64,000 bases of DNA from Nitrospirota bacterium. GTDB taxonomy: Bacteria > Nitrospirota > Thermodesulfovibrionia > Thermodesulfovibrionales > Dissulfurispiraceae. The translations under genes were made by a program, and so were the position numbers. The notes beneath the pieces are model-generated. The model ran no database searches. It was not told the origin of the DNA and saw only the letters and a program-made list of their open reading frames with translations. This document shows, piece after piece, positions 7,756-15,729 of this stretch. The stretch covers positions 1-64,000 of the forward strand of contig JBFMHE010000006.1 in the NCBI GenBank assembly GCA_040752355.1, written 5' to 3'. Each line of letters starts with the position of its first letter. Positions within the stretch are counted from its first letter, which is position 1.

Positions 7756-9546
7756 TTACTCCTGCACCTTCAGCACCGAGAGGAAGGCCTCCTGGGGGAT
7801 CTCGATCCTCCCGATCTGCTTCATCCGCTTCTTCCCCTCTTTCTGCTTTTCGAGGAGCTTCCTCTTCCTCGTGATGTCGCCGCCGTAGCACTTGGCGAGG
7901 ACGTTCTTCCGCATCGCCTTGACGCTCTCCCGCGCGATGATCTTGCCGCCTATGGCAGCCTGAATGGCAATCTCGAAGAGCTGCCGGGGAATGACCTCGC
8001 GAAGCCGTTCCGCGATCTGCCTGCCTTTATAATACGCCCGGTCGGCATGCACGATCAACGAGAGGGCGTCGACCGGCTCGCCGTTGATCAGCAGGTCGAG
8101 CTTGACGAGCTTCGACTCCCGGTAGCCGATGAACTCGTAATCCATCGAGGCGTACCCCCGCGAGACGGACTTGAGCTTATCGTAGAAATCCCAGAGGATC
8201 TCGTTGAGCGGTATCTCGTAGGCGACCATGATGCGGTCCCTGCTGATGAACGAAAACTCCTTCTGCACCCCGCGTTTGTCCTGGCAGAGCTCGAGGATCT
8301 GGCCGACATAGGTCTGCGGCACGAAGACGGTCACTTTCACGTAGGGCTCTTCGATGGTCTCGAACCGGTCGGGAAGGCTGCTGGGGTTATCGACGGAGAG
8401 CACGCTGCCGTCCGCGGTCGTCACCCGGTAGACGACCGTCGGCGCGGTCGTGATCAGCGAGAGGCCGAACTCCCGCTCGAGCCGCTCCTTGATGATCTCC
8501 ATGTGCAGGAGCCCCAGGAAGCCGCACCGGAACCCGAACCCCAGGGCGGACGATGTCTCGGGCTCGTAGCTGAAGGAGGCGTCGTTCAGCCGCAGCTTTT
8601 CGAGCGCGCCCTTCAGGTCCTCGTACTGGTGCGTCTCGACCGGATAGAGCCCGGAAAAGACCATCGGCTTTATTTCCTTGTACCCGGCCAGCGGCTTATC
8701 CGCGGGCCTGTTCGCATCGGTGATCGTATCGCCGATCTTCGTATCCCCCACGGTCTTTATGCCGGCAATGATATAGCCGACCTCGCCTGCGGTGAGCTCC
8801 GCCGCTTCCGTCATCTTCGGCGTAAAGACCCCCACCTTGGTGATCTCATACTCCTTGCCCGCTGCCATCAGGCGCATCTTCATGCCGGGGCGCACGACCC
8901 CTTCAAATATCCTCACCAGCACGACCACCCCCTGATAGTTGTCGAACCATGAATCGAAGATGAGCGCCTTGAGCGGCGCTTCGTCGCTCCCCCGGGGCGG
9001 AGGGACCTTCTTGACGATCGCCTCGAGGATCTCCCTGGTGCCGATGCCCTCCTTCGCGCTGGCGAGCACCGCCTCCGAGCAGTCGATGCCGATCGCCTCT
9101 TCGATCTGCTCCTTCACCCGCTCCGGCTCGGCGCCCGGCAGGTCTATCTTGTTGATGACCGGGATGATTTCGTGGTTGTGCTCGACCGCGAGATAGGTGT
9201 TGGCGAGGGTCTGCGCCTCGACCCCCTGGGTTGCATCGACGACGAGGAGGCTCCCTTCGCAGGACGCGAGGCTCCGCGAGACCTCGTACGAGAAGTCCAC
9301 ATGGCCCGGCGTATCGATGAGGTTCAGGATGTACGGGGTCCCGTCCTCGGCCGTGTAGGAGAGCCGCACCGCATGGGCCTTGATCGTGATCCCCCGCTCC
9401 CGCTCCAGGTCCATTGAATCGAGCACCTGGGCCATCATCTCGCGGGAGCTCAGGGCCCCCGTATACTCGAGGAGCCGGTCGGCCAGGGTCGACTTCCCGT
9501 GGTCGATATGGGCGATTATGGAAAAATTCCTTATGTTCTTCGACAT
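7756..9546 (-). CDS. lepA: Elongation factor 4 (LepA)
   Basis: Ribosome-associated GTPase that can back-translocate stalled ribosomes. The 596-residue length matches the family. The P-loop [15 protein letters not shown] is near residues 11-24, RGITIKA is switch I, DTPGHVDF is G3 and NKIDLPGA is G4. The C-terminal domain ends in [22 protein letters not shown], the signature of LepA. The ATG at 9546 follows GAGGAA. Upstream lies a GC-rich spacer (9547-9727) with GCCGGC inverted words and no gene. Confidence 0.98.
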   Translation of the reverse strand: MSKNIRNFSIIAHIDHGKSTLADRLLEYTGALSSREMMAQVLDSMDLERERGITIKAHAVRLSYTAEDGTPYILNLIDTPGHVDFSYEVSRSLASCEGSLLVVDATQGVEAQTLANTYLAVEHNHEIIPVINKIDLPGAEPERVKEQIEEAIGIDCSEAVLASAKEGIGTREILEAIVKKVPPPRGSDEAPLKALIFDSWFDNYQGVVVLVRIFEGVVRPGMKMRLMAAGKEYEITKVGVFTPKMTEAAELTAGEVGYIIAGIKTVGDTKIGDTITDANRPADKPLAGYKEIKPMVFSGLYPVETHQYEDLKGALEKLRLNDASFSYEPETSSALGFGFRCGFLGLLHMEIIKERLEREFGLSLITTAPTVVYRVTTADGSVLSVDNPSSLPDRFETIEEPYVKVTVFVPQTYVGQILELCQDKRGVQKEFSFISRDRIMVAYEIPLNEILWDFYDKLKSVSRGYASMDYEFIGYRESKLVKLDLLINGEPVDALSLIVHADRAYYKGRQIAERLREVIPRQLFEIAIQAAIGGKIIARESVKAMRKNVLAKCYGGDITRKRKLLEKQKEGKKRMKQIGRIEIPQEAFLSVLKVQE

Positions 9547-9727
9547 ACCGTGTTTCCTCTTCCGTCACTCACCGCACTGCAGAAAGCCGGCGCGCCGCGG
9601 CCGGCAGCAGCCGGACCCTGCCACGCTGCCAAGACCTGCCGGAACCTGCCAAAGCCTGGAATGGATAGGATAACGGCAGAGGCAGGGAAGAAGCAAGGCA
9701 CCGCCGGCTGCGGCTGGCGGCAGACGC

Positions 9728-10669
9728 TCACCGGTCGCTCTTGCACGCCTCGAAAGCGAGATGTGATGCGCCGATCATGCCGGCATCGTCGCTCTGGGAG
9801 GAGGGGATGATTTTTACTCTGCTGTACAGCTCCTTGAAGGCCCGTCGGGAGGCCTCCTGGACCGCGGCTTCGCCGTAGATGTTCCAGGCGCCGGTGAGCC
9901 CGCCGGTGAGGATGATCGCATCGGGGCTCAGGAGGTTGATCATATTCGCGATGCCGATGCCGAGGCTCTTTCCCGCATCCCTGAGGACCGTCCGGGCAAG
10001 GACGTCGCCGTCGAGCGCCGCCTTGTAAACATCCTCGGCCTTTATCTTATAAAAATTACCGTTATGATAGTCCTTCAGGAGACTGCTCTTGCCCTTTTCT
10101 ATTTCGGCGATGGCGTGGTTGATCACCGCCGTGGCCGACGCATAGAGCTCGAGACAGCCCACGTTGCCGCAGGGACACTGCTGCCCCCCGGCGCTGATGC
10201 TCATGTGGCCTACCTCCGCGGCGACCGGCAGGAGCTTGTCCTGGATAACGATGCCGCCGCCGATCCCGGTGCCGAGCGTCAGCACGACGAAGCTTCTGAA
10301 GTCCTTTCCCGCTCCGACGAGCTTTTCGCCATAGGCTGCGGCATTCGCGTCGTTCTCGATGACGACACAGGTCTTGTACCATTTCCTGATTTCAGCCGCG
10401 ATAGGGATATTGTCGAGCTTCTGGATGTTGGGGGAGCGCAGCACCACGCCGTTCTCCCGGTCCACGACCCCTGCAACCGCAACACCGATACCGCACACCT
10501 CCCTCGCATGCGGCACATAGACCGACTCTAAGAGCTTGTGCACCACCGCAACGGGATCTTTCCCCGTCGCCGCTTTCGCCTTTTCGACGACCTCGCCGTT
10601 GAGGGTGATGAGGGCTGCCCTGATATTGGTACCGCCAATATCGATACCTGCAACATATTTTTTTGCCAT
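9728..10669 (-). CDS. ROK-family sugar kinase (probable glucokinase)
   Basis: 313-residue cytoplasmic kinase. The N-terminal phosphate-binding loop is GIDIGGTNIRAAL, and ENDANAAAYGE carries the catalytic Asp. TLGTGIGGGIV is the second phosphate loop, and EVGHMSI followed by CPCGNVGCLE is the ROK zinc motif. Glucose is the usual substrate of stand-alone ROK kinases with this motif, but fructose or N-acetylmannosamine cannot be ruled out. There is no DNA-binding N-terminus, so it is not an NagC/XylR-type repressor. It starts with ATG at 10669 after a weak AAGAGAG site and an AT-rich leader. No sugar-transport neighbour is present. Confidence 0.9.
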   Translation of the reverse strand: MAKKYVAGIDIGGTNIRAALITLNGEVVEKAKAATGKDPVAVVHKLLESVYVPHAREVCGIGVAVAGVVDRENGVVLRSPNIQKLDNIPIAAEIRKWYKTCVVIENDANAAAYGEKLVGAGKDFRSFVVLTLGTGIGGGIVIQDKLLPVAAEVGHMSISAGGQQCPCGNVGCLELYASATAVINHAIAEIEKGKSSLLKDYHNGNFYKIKAEDVYKAALDGDVLARTVLRDAGKSLGIGIANMINLLSPDAIILTGGLTGAWNIYGEAAVQEASRRAFKELYSRVKIIPSSQSDDAGMIGASHLAFEACKSDR

Positions 10670-10828
10670 GGATTCTCTCTTGCCGGCGCTGCAAAGACAT
10701 CTGGGGTTTCAATGAATTGTCCCGAGAGGGAGTTCCTTTTAAAAAACAATATTTATATTACCATATTTACGGTTGCTGCGCAATTTGCCGGCTCCCTCGA
10801 AAAGACCTTTCACGCTCACCTGGCTGGC

Positions 10829-11008
10829 AGTGCCGGGGGGGAGTGCCGGTTTTGAGGGGAATTATTCTTCGTTTACTCCAGAGCAGAGGGTGTTGAACTC
10901 GATCCTCGTAAATGCACCCGCAACGGTGGTTCGCCCCAAAGGCTCCGCCTTTATGGGCTGCACCAGAGCCAGGAATTCCCCTCAAAACCGGCACTCCCCC
11001 CCGGCACT
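10829..11008. repeat. 180-bp inverted-repeat element (35-bp perfect arms)
   Basis: Two perfect 35-nt inverted arms lie at 10829-10863 and 10974-11008; each contains the run of seven G or C beside AGTGCC and the word TTTTGAGGGGAATT. They close over 110 nt that holds a small hairpin AAAGGC-tcc-GCCTTT (10938-10952). No target-site duplication is apparent and no credible ORF lies inside. It fills the roughly 400-bp gap between the ROK kinase (-) and polA (+). It could be a MITE-like repeat or a structured RNA; the window shows only one copy. Confidence 0.8.
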
Positions 11009-11055
11009 CCACACCCAATCCATCCCGCCCGGCGTCCCGCCGCGTCCGGATAGTC

Positions 11056-11064
11056 TGTTATAAT
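11056..11064 (+). promoter_or_regulatory. Extended -10 promoter giving a leaderless polA transcript
   Basis: TGT-TATAAT with TATAAT at 11059-11064. The expected start point falls on or next to the ATG at 11070, and there is no ribosome binding site, so the mRNA is probably leaderless. No -35 box is seen, as is common with extended -10 promoters. Confidence 0.6.
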
Positions 11065-11069
11065 TAACG

Positions 11070-11999
11070 ATGAACCTTTATCTGATAGACGGGAGCTCCT
11101 ATTTCTACCGCGCCTACCACGCCATCAAGCGGCTGAGCACCTCCAAAGGGTTCCCGACCAACGCCATTTACGGCTTCACCAGCATGATCCTGAAGATCAT
11201 CAGGGACAAGAAGCCGGACGGCCTGGCGATCGTCTTCGACTCTCCCCTTCCCACCGAACGCCACCGGCTCTATGAGCAGTACAAGGCCCACCGGCCCGAG
11301 ATGCCCGACGATCTCGCGCTCCAGATCCCGCCGATCAAGGAGATCATCACGGCCTTCCGCATCCCCTCGATCGAGGCCCCCGGCTGCGAAGCGGACGACC
11401 TCATCGGCGCCGCGGCCAAAAAGGCGGCACGACAGGGAGCGAAGGTCTTTATCGTGAGCGGCGACAAGGACATGATGCAGCTCGTGGACAAGGCGATCGT
11501 GATGTATGATCCCATGAAAGACCTGCTCATCGACGAGGCTGCGGTGAAGGAGCGGTTCGGCATGGAGCCGGAGAGGATAGTCGAGGTCATGGCCCTGACC
11601 GGCGATGCCGTGGATAACATACCGGGCGTGAAAGGCATAGGCGAAAAGACCGCGAAGGACCTCCTCGCCGAAGCGGGAGGACTCGAGGAGCTCCTCGCCC
11701 ATCCCGAGAGGATAAAGAACGAACGCCACCGGAAGATGATCATGGAGAATATCGATACCATCCGGTTGAGCAAGACCCTCGCGACGATAGATATTCGCCT
11801 CCCGGTCGAGATCGATCCCGGCGACCTGGTGCTTGCCGAGCCCGACTGGCCGGCGCTCCTCCGCTACTTTACGGAGTTCGAGCTCAAGAGCTTCATGAAG
11901 CTCGTCCCTGCCCGGGGATATGCGCAGCGGGGGAGTTACATCACCCTGACCCGCAGGGAGCAGCTCTGCGAGTTCCTGGGCCTGGGGAGCAGGGGATGA
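11070..11999 (+). CDS. polA: DNA polymerase I, separate 5'-3' exonuclease (flap nuclease) subunit
   Basis: 309-residue protein matching the N-terminal 5'-nuclease domain of DNA polymerase I, which removes RNA primers and flaps. Motifs are MNLYLIDGSSYFYRAYHA, FDSPLPTERHRLY, EADDLIGAAAKKA, SGDKDMMQLV and the helix-hairpin-helix GVKGIGEKTA. It ends with the first strand of what is normally the 3'-5' exonuclease domain (SYITLTRREQLCEFLG), then stops at TGA. The TGA overlaps the ATG of the next gene as ATGA. Together the two genes supply all domains of a normal PolA of about 913 residues. Fission like this is known in principle: Aquifex has a Klenow-like PolA and a separate nuclease. A missing base in the G-run before the TGA could also explain the split. 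Confidence 0.9.
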   Translation: MNLYLIDGSSYFYRAYHAIKRLSTSKGFPTNAIYGFTSMILKIIRDKKPDGLAIVFDSPLPTERHRLYEQYKAHRPEMPDDLALQIPPIKEIITAFRIPSIEAPGCEADDLIGAAAKKAARQGAKVFIVSGDKDMMQLVDKAIVMYDPMKDLLIDEAAVKERFGMEPERIVEVMALTGDAVDNIPGVKGIGEKTAKDLLAEAGGLEELLAHPERIKNERHRKMIMENIDTIRLSKTLATIDIRLPVEIDPGDLVLAEPDWPALLRYFTEFELKSFMKLVPARGYAQRGSYITLTRREQLCEFLGLGSRG

Positions 12000-13810
12000 A
12001 GCAGCACTCGCTCTTCGGGGCCGATGCCCCCCAGGAACACAACGTAAAGGGACCCGAACGCTGCAGCCAGGATAGCGCCCCCGTCTCCGGCTCCCCGGTT
12101 CGCCTCCTCTCCTTCGATATCGAGTCGACAGGCCGGGACCCTCTCGCCGACATTCCCGTGGGCATCGCGCTCTGCAAGGAACCGGGCGTCGCCTACTACG
12201 TGCCCCTGCGCCACACCTCGGGGCCCAATATCGAGGGCGCCCTCTCCCTGCTGAAAGATATCCTCGAGGACCCCGCTGTCCCGAAGGTCGGTCACAACCT
12301 GAAATATGACATCCTGATACTCCGCCGCGAAGGGATAAAGGTCAGGGGCTTTCTCTACGACACCATGGTGGCATCGTACCTGCTGAACCCCAACAAACCG
12401 GGCCACAGCCTCGAAGAGGTTTCGGTCGAGCATCTCATGCACAAGAAGAGGGCCTTTACCGAGGTGCTGGGAAAGCGCGAATCCTTTGCCGAGGTGCCGC
12501 TCGACGAGGCCACACACTATGCCGCAGAGGATGCGGAGCTCGCGATGGAGCTCAAGGAGATACTTTTCCCCGCGCTCGAGAAGCAGGGGCTCGGACGGCT
12601 CTACGACGAGATCGAGATGCCGCTCATCCCCGTGCTCGCCGATATGGAAGAGGCGGGAGTCAAGATCGACCGCGAGCGGCTCGAGGCATTGTCCGGAGAG
12701 CTCGACCGGCAGCTGGAGGCGCTCCAGGCGAAGATATTCGCGCTTGCGGGGTCATCCTTCAATATCAACTCCCCGCGCCAGCTCTGCAAGGTGCTCTTCG
12801 ACGACCTCGGCCTCAAACCGACGCGGCGGACGAAGACAGGATACTCCACGAGTGTCGATGTCCTCGAGGAGCTGGCAAAGGTCCACGAGCTCCCCGGCGA
12901 GATCCTCAACTACCGCACGCTCTACAAATTGAAGACGACCTATGCCGATACCCTCCCGACCCTCATCAACGAGCGGACCGGACGGGTCCACACCTCCTTC
13001 AACCAGACCGTCACCGCCACCGGACGGCTCAGCAGCAGCGACCCCAACCTCCAGAACATACCGGTCCGCGGTGAGTGGGGAGCCCGGATCAGGGAAGCCT
13101 TCATTGCCGAAAAAGGCCATATGCTCATCTCGGCGGACTATTCGCAGATCGAGCTGCGGGTCCTCGCCCACATGAGCGGAGACGAAGGGCTGATCAGCGC
13201 CTTCAGGGAGGATATCGACATTCACGCGAGGACCGCGGCAGAGCTCTTCGGGGTTCCGCTCGATGCGGTCTCCGCCGAGATGCGGCGCATAGCCAAAACG
13301 GTGAACTTCGGCATCGTCTACGGCATCAGCGCCTTCGGCCTGTCGGAGTCGCTCGGCATCCCGCCGAAGCAGGCGGGCAGCTATATCGACCACTACTTCG
13401 ACAAGCACCCCGGCGTCCGGCGGTTCATCGAGCAGACGATCGCGGCCGCCCGGCAGCAGGGATATGTCACGACCCTGCTGGGAAGGATGAGGCCGGTCCC
13501 TGAAATCACCAGCGCCAATGCGGCGATACGGCAGCAGGCGGAGCGGCTCGCGACCAACACCCCTGTCCAGGGCACCGCGGCAGACCTCATCAAGAAGGCG
13601 ATGATTACCATCGCGCACCTGCTCCGGGAACGGCAGCTCGCGACCCGCATGATCCTCCAGATCCACGACGAGCTGCTCTTCGAGGTCCCTGAAGAAGAGA
13701 TTACGGCAGCGCGGGAGCTGATACGGGAGGCAATGGAGCACGCCCTCCCTCTCTCCGTCCCCCTGAAGGTCGATATCGGCTGGGGTACGAATTGGGCTGA
13801 AGCGCACTAA
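11996..13810 (+). CDS. polA: DNA polymerase I, Klenow-like subunit (3'-5' exonuclease plus polymerase)
   Basis: 604 residues. After a linker (1-36) comes a 3'-5' proofreading domain with Exo I SFDIES (D41, E43), Exo II GHNLKYD and Exo III YAAEDAELA, all catalytic residues kept. The polymerase follows, with motif A ISADYSQIELR, motif B RRIAKTVNFGIVYG and motif C QIHDELL. It fills gaps after primer removal and repair. The ATG overlaps the stop of the 5'-nuclease gene, and GGAG lies 8 nt upstream, so both an independent start and coupling are plausible. The frame upstream of this ATG reads as nonsense compared with PolA, while the frame of the upstream gene reads as genuine PolA sequence. The junction is therefore a true frame boundary in this assembly. 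Confidence 0.95.
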   Translation: MKQHSLFGADAPQEHNVKGPERCSQDSAPVSGSPVRLLSFDIESTGRDPLADIPVGIALCKEPGVAYYVPLRHTSGPNIEGALSLLKDILEDPAVPKVGHNLKYDILILRREGIKVRGFLYDTMVASYLLNPNKPGHSLEEVSVEHLMHKKRAFTEVLGKRESFAEVPLDEATHYAAEDAELAMELKEILFPALEKQGLGRLYDEIEMPLIPVLADMEEAGVKIDRERLEALSGELDRQLEALQAKIFALAGSSFNINSPRQLCKVLFDDLGLKPTRRTKTGYSTSVDVLEELAKVHELPGEILNYRTLYKLKTTYADTLPTLINERTGRVHTSFNQTVTATGRLSSSDPNLQNIPVRGEWGARIREAFIAEKGHMLISADYSQIELRVLAHMSGDEGLISAFREDIDIHARTAAELFGVPLDAVSAEMRRIAKTVNFGIVYGISAFGLSESLGIPPKQAGSYIDHYFDKHPGVRRFIEQTIAAARQQGYVTTLLGRMRPVPEITSANAAIRQQAERLATNTPVQGTAADLIKKAMITIAHLLRERQLATRMILQIHDELLFEVPEEEITAARELIREAMEHALPLSVPLKVDIGWGTNWAEAH

Positions 13811-13853
13811 AAGCACGGAGCGAAATGAGCGAGCGGGCCGGGCCATATTTCCC

Positions 13854-13883
13854 TTGACAAAGCGTTCTTCGCCCGTTTATTGT
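13854..13883 (+). promoter_or_regulatory. Promoter of the HU gene
   Basis: Consensus -35 TTGACA at 13854-13859, followed after 17-18 nt by TTATTG/TATTGT at about 13877-13883. The leader to the ATG at 13933 is about 45 nt. Confidence 0.6.
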
Positions 13884-13932
13884 GTATACCTGCTTCTTTG
13901 CGCTACTTCTTCAAAAGAAAGGAGGGAAATAT

Positions 13933-14205
13933 ATGACAAAGGCAGAACTGATCGACAAGATCGCCTCGAACACCGGCCTCTCGAAGAGCGGAGCGGCCAA
14001 GGCGCTCGATTCGACGCTGGATGCAGTCAAAGCCGCTCTCAAAAGGGGGCAGAAGGTGACGCTCGTGGGGTTCGGCACCTTCTCGATAAGCAAGAGAAAG
14101 GCACGGAAGGGACGTAACCCGAGGACAGGAGCCGAGATCAAGATTCCCGCAGCAAAGATTCCGAAGTTCACCGCAGGCAAAACACTCAAAGACGCAGTAA
14201 AATAA
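13933..14205 (+). CDS. HU/IHF-family DNA-binding protein
   Basis: 90-residue histone-like protein that bends and compacts DNA as a dimer. It starts MTKAELIDKIA, has the GFGTFSISKRKARKGRNP segment that contains the DNA-binding arm, and ends in KFTAGKTLKDAVK; all are typical of HU. The ATG at 13933 follows a strong AGGAGG. It stands alone between its own TTGACA promoter and a clear rho-independent terminator, which fits a highly expressed single-gene unit. HU is favoured over IHF because of the RNPRTG motif without IHF-specific features, but the two cannot be fully separated by eye. Confidence 0.95.
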   Translation: MTKAELIDKIASNTGLSKSGAAKALDSTLDAVKAALKRGQKVTLVGFGTFSISKRKARKGRNPRTGAEIKIPAAKIPKFTAGKTLKDAVK

Positions 14206-14229
14206 TAGTTCTTTATCCCCTGCTTATTG

Positions 14230-14257
14230 AAAGAGGCGGCTGTCGTGCCGCCTCTTT
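14230..14257 (+). terminator. Rho-independent terminator after HU
   Basis: Perfect 11-bp stem AAAGAGGCGGC/GCCGCCTCTTT with a 6-nt loop (14241-14246), followed by CTCTTTA. It lies 25 bp after the HU stop codon. Confidence 0.88.
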
Positions 14258-14334
14258 CTCTTTACTCCGCCATGCCCCCTGCTGCCGCTGCTCCCGTGCC
14301 CGTGCGCGCCCGGGCGAAGCGGGATATAATGTAA

Positions 14335-14340
14335 GAAACC
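14335..14340 (+). promoter_or_regulatory. -10 box upstream of the thiamine-binding protein gene
   Basis: TATAAT at 14335-14340; predicted start near 14347, 15 nt before the ATG at 14362, which keeps AGGAGG inside the short leader. No clear -35 box. Confidence 0.45.
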
Positions 14341-14361
14341 ATGTGTGAAAAGGAGGAGACC

Positions 14362-14667
14362 ATGCTCGCGGAATTCAGCATCATTCCCATCGGCGCGGGA
14401 AGCAGCATCGGGGACCAGCTCGCCGCAGTGCTCAGGATCGTCGATGAAAGCGGTATTCCCTACAGGGTCAATCCCATGGGCACCGTTCTCGAAGGAGAGT
14501 GGGACGATATCATGCGCTTGATAAAGAAATGCCACGACGAAGTCATGAAGCGGGAGGAACGGGCCTATATCAGCATCACCATCGACGACCGCAAGAACAA
14601 GCCCGACCGGATCGCCGAGAAGATCGCCTCGATCGAGCGGCGCCTCAGGAAGACATTGAGCAAATAG
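14362..14667 (+). CDS. MTH1187-family thiamine-binding protein
   Basis: 101-residue protein of the MTH1187/YkoF fold (DUF77). These proteins bind thiamine or a related pyrimidine and are thought to act in its uptake or salvage. Family features visible are AEFSIIPIG near the N-terminus, YRVNPMGTVLEGEWDDIM and the C-terminal DDRKNKPDRIAEKIASIERRL. The ATG at 14362 is chosen over an in-frame ATG at 14341 because AGGAGG precedes it by 5 nt. No thiamine genes or TPP riboswitch are nearby, so the ligand is inferred from the family only. Confidence 0.85.
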   Translation: MLAEFSIIPIGAGSSIGDQLAAVLRIVDESGIPYRVNPMGTVLEGEWDDIMRLIKKCHDEVMKREERAYISITIDDRKNKPDRIAEKIASIERRLRKTLSK

Positions 14668-14744
14668 CGATCCGGGGCGCGCAGGCGGTCGCAGCGGTCC
14701 GCCCCGCTGATCCGTACTCATCACACCCTGCGAGAGCGGTTGAG

Positions 14745-14772
14745 GAGACGACCCTCAAGAGAGGGCCGTCTC
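14745..14772. terminator. Hairpin terminator between convergent genes
   Basis: Stem GAGACGaCCCTC / GAGGGcCGTCTC with loop AAGA lies between the convergent thiamine-binding protein gene (+) and bactofilin gene (-). It may act in both directions; T-tracts are short. Confidence 0.6.
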
Positions 14773-14778
14773 TCTTCG

Positions 14779-15501
14779 CTACTTCATGGAGAAGAATCCC
14801 TTCTTCGGCTTCGGCTCCTCTCTGGTTACCCTCTCCGGAACCGGCTTCGGAGCAGGCTCGGGTTTCCGGTCCGCTGGCATGCGGGTGATGCGGCCCTCCA
14901 CCTTCGCTCCCTTCTGGATCGAGAGGTCCTCCCTGAAGAAGAGCTCTCCCGTGCCCTGGGCGCCGGCGCCGACCTCTATCTCGTTGCTCTCGAGGGTGCC
15001 ACTGAATTCGCCGTTGATATGGATCTTCTCTCTCGCCTGGATCTTTCCGCCGTGGAACTTCCCGGTGATCTTCACGTATCCTCCGGCAACGATATCGCCC
15101 CCGCTCATGTCGCCTTCGATCTCGACGCTGCCGCCTTTGGTCCTGATGTTTCCTTTGCAGGTGCCCTTGATGAAGATATTCGAGTTCTCCTCGCTCGTGA
15201 TATCGCCTTCGACGTCACCGGTGATCTCGAGGTCCTGGGTGATGATGAGATTGCCGGTAAGCTTGCTTCCTTTATTGATAGCGTTTATCCCCCGCAGGAC
15301 GGGTTTGATCGTGCTCTCCGGGGCCACCCTCCCGTTGTCATGCGCCTCGATGCCTTCTCTCTCGGCTCCCTCGGCTTTCAGTACCGGCAGGACCGGTTCG
15401 AGCTCATCCACAGGCACGGGCCGTTCCATGAATCCTGCGATCGAAACGGGCTTCGGGGAAGTCTCCTTCGAATTCTCTGCTACTGCTGCTTTGCTGTTCA
15501 T
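14779..15501 (-). CDS. Bactofilin (polymer-forming cytoskeletal protein)
   Basis: 240-residue protein with a disordered N-terminus (about 1-75), a right-handed beta-helix bactofilin core (about 76-200) and a Pro/Lys-rich tail. The core is recognisable from repeating strands such as GNLIITQDLEITGDVEGDI, SVEIEGDMSGGDIVAGG, VKITGKFHGGKIQA and IHINGEFSGTLES. Bactofilins assemble into filaments at the membrane and act in cell shape, polarity or stalk formation. AAAGGAG precedes the ATG. It stands alone, convergent with the thiamine-binding protein, so its role here cannot be narrowed. The N-terminal extension is longer than in minimal bactofilins. Confidence 0.93.
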   Translation of the reverse strand: MNSKAAVAENSKETSPKPVSIAGFMERPVPVDELEPVLPVLKAEGAEREGIEAHDNGRVAPESTIKPVLRGINAINKGSKLTGNLIITQDLEITGDVEGDITSEENSNIFIKGTCKGNIRTKGGSVEIEGDMSGGDIVAGGYVKITGKFHGGKIQAREKIHINGEFSGTLESNEIEVGAGAQGTGELFFREDLSIQKGAKVEGRITRMPADRKPEPAPKPVPERVTREEPKPKKGFFSMK

Positions 15502-15729
15502 ATCTCTTCAACTCCTTTCTCCCGGACTGCCCGGGAACGACAATAGCTCTGCCCGGATAACGGCGAGCGCTTGTCAGGGGAAAGCAAGGGCCATACCACT
15601 TTATAAATTCCGCAAAATCAGGTATCCCCCCGCGGCAGTGAAGAGAGGAACATACACTTTGCCGGTTCCGGAGTGTAGGGAGAGTACTACATACGTCGAG
15701 GGCCTCTCCGGGAATACGCTGCTCTGCCG

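Noticed and set aside
10767-11063. Small ORFs on both strands inside the inverted-repeat element before polA
   Set aside because: They run through the inverted arms, have no ribosome binding sites, and encode low-complexity Pro/Gly/Arg peptides.
13805-13850. GAGCGAAATGAGCGAGCGGGCC as a third copy of the GAGAATGAGCGA element
   Set aside because: Only the short ATGAGCGA word is shared; no hairpin equivalent to GGANGGC...GCCNTCC is present.
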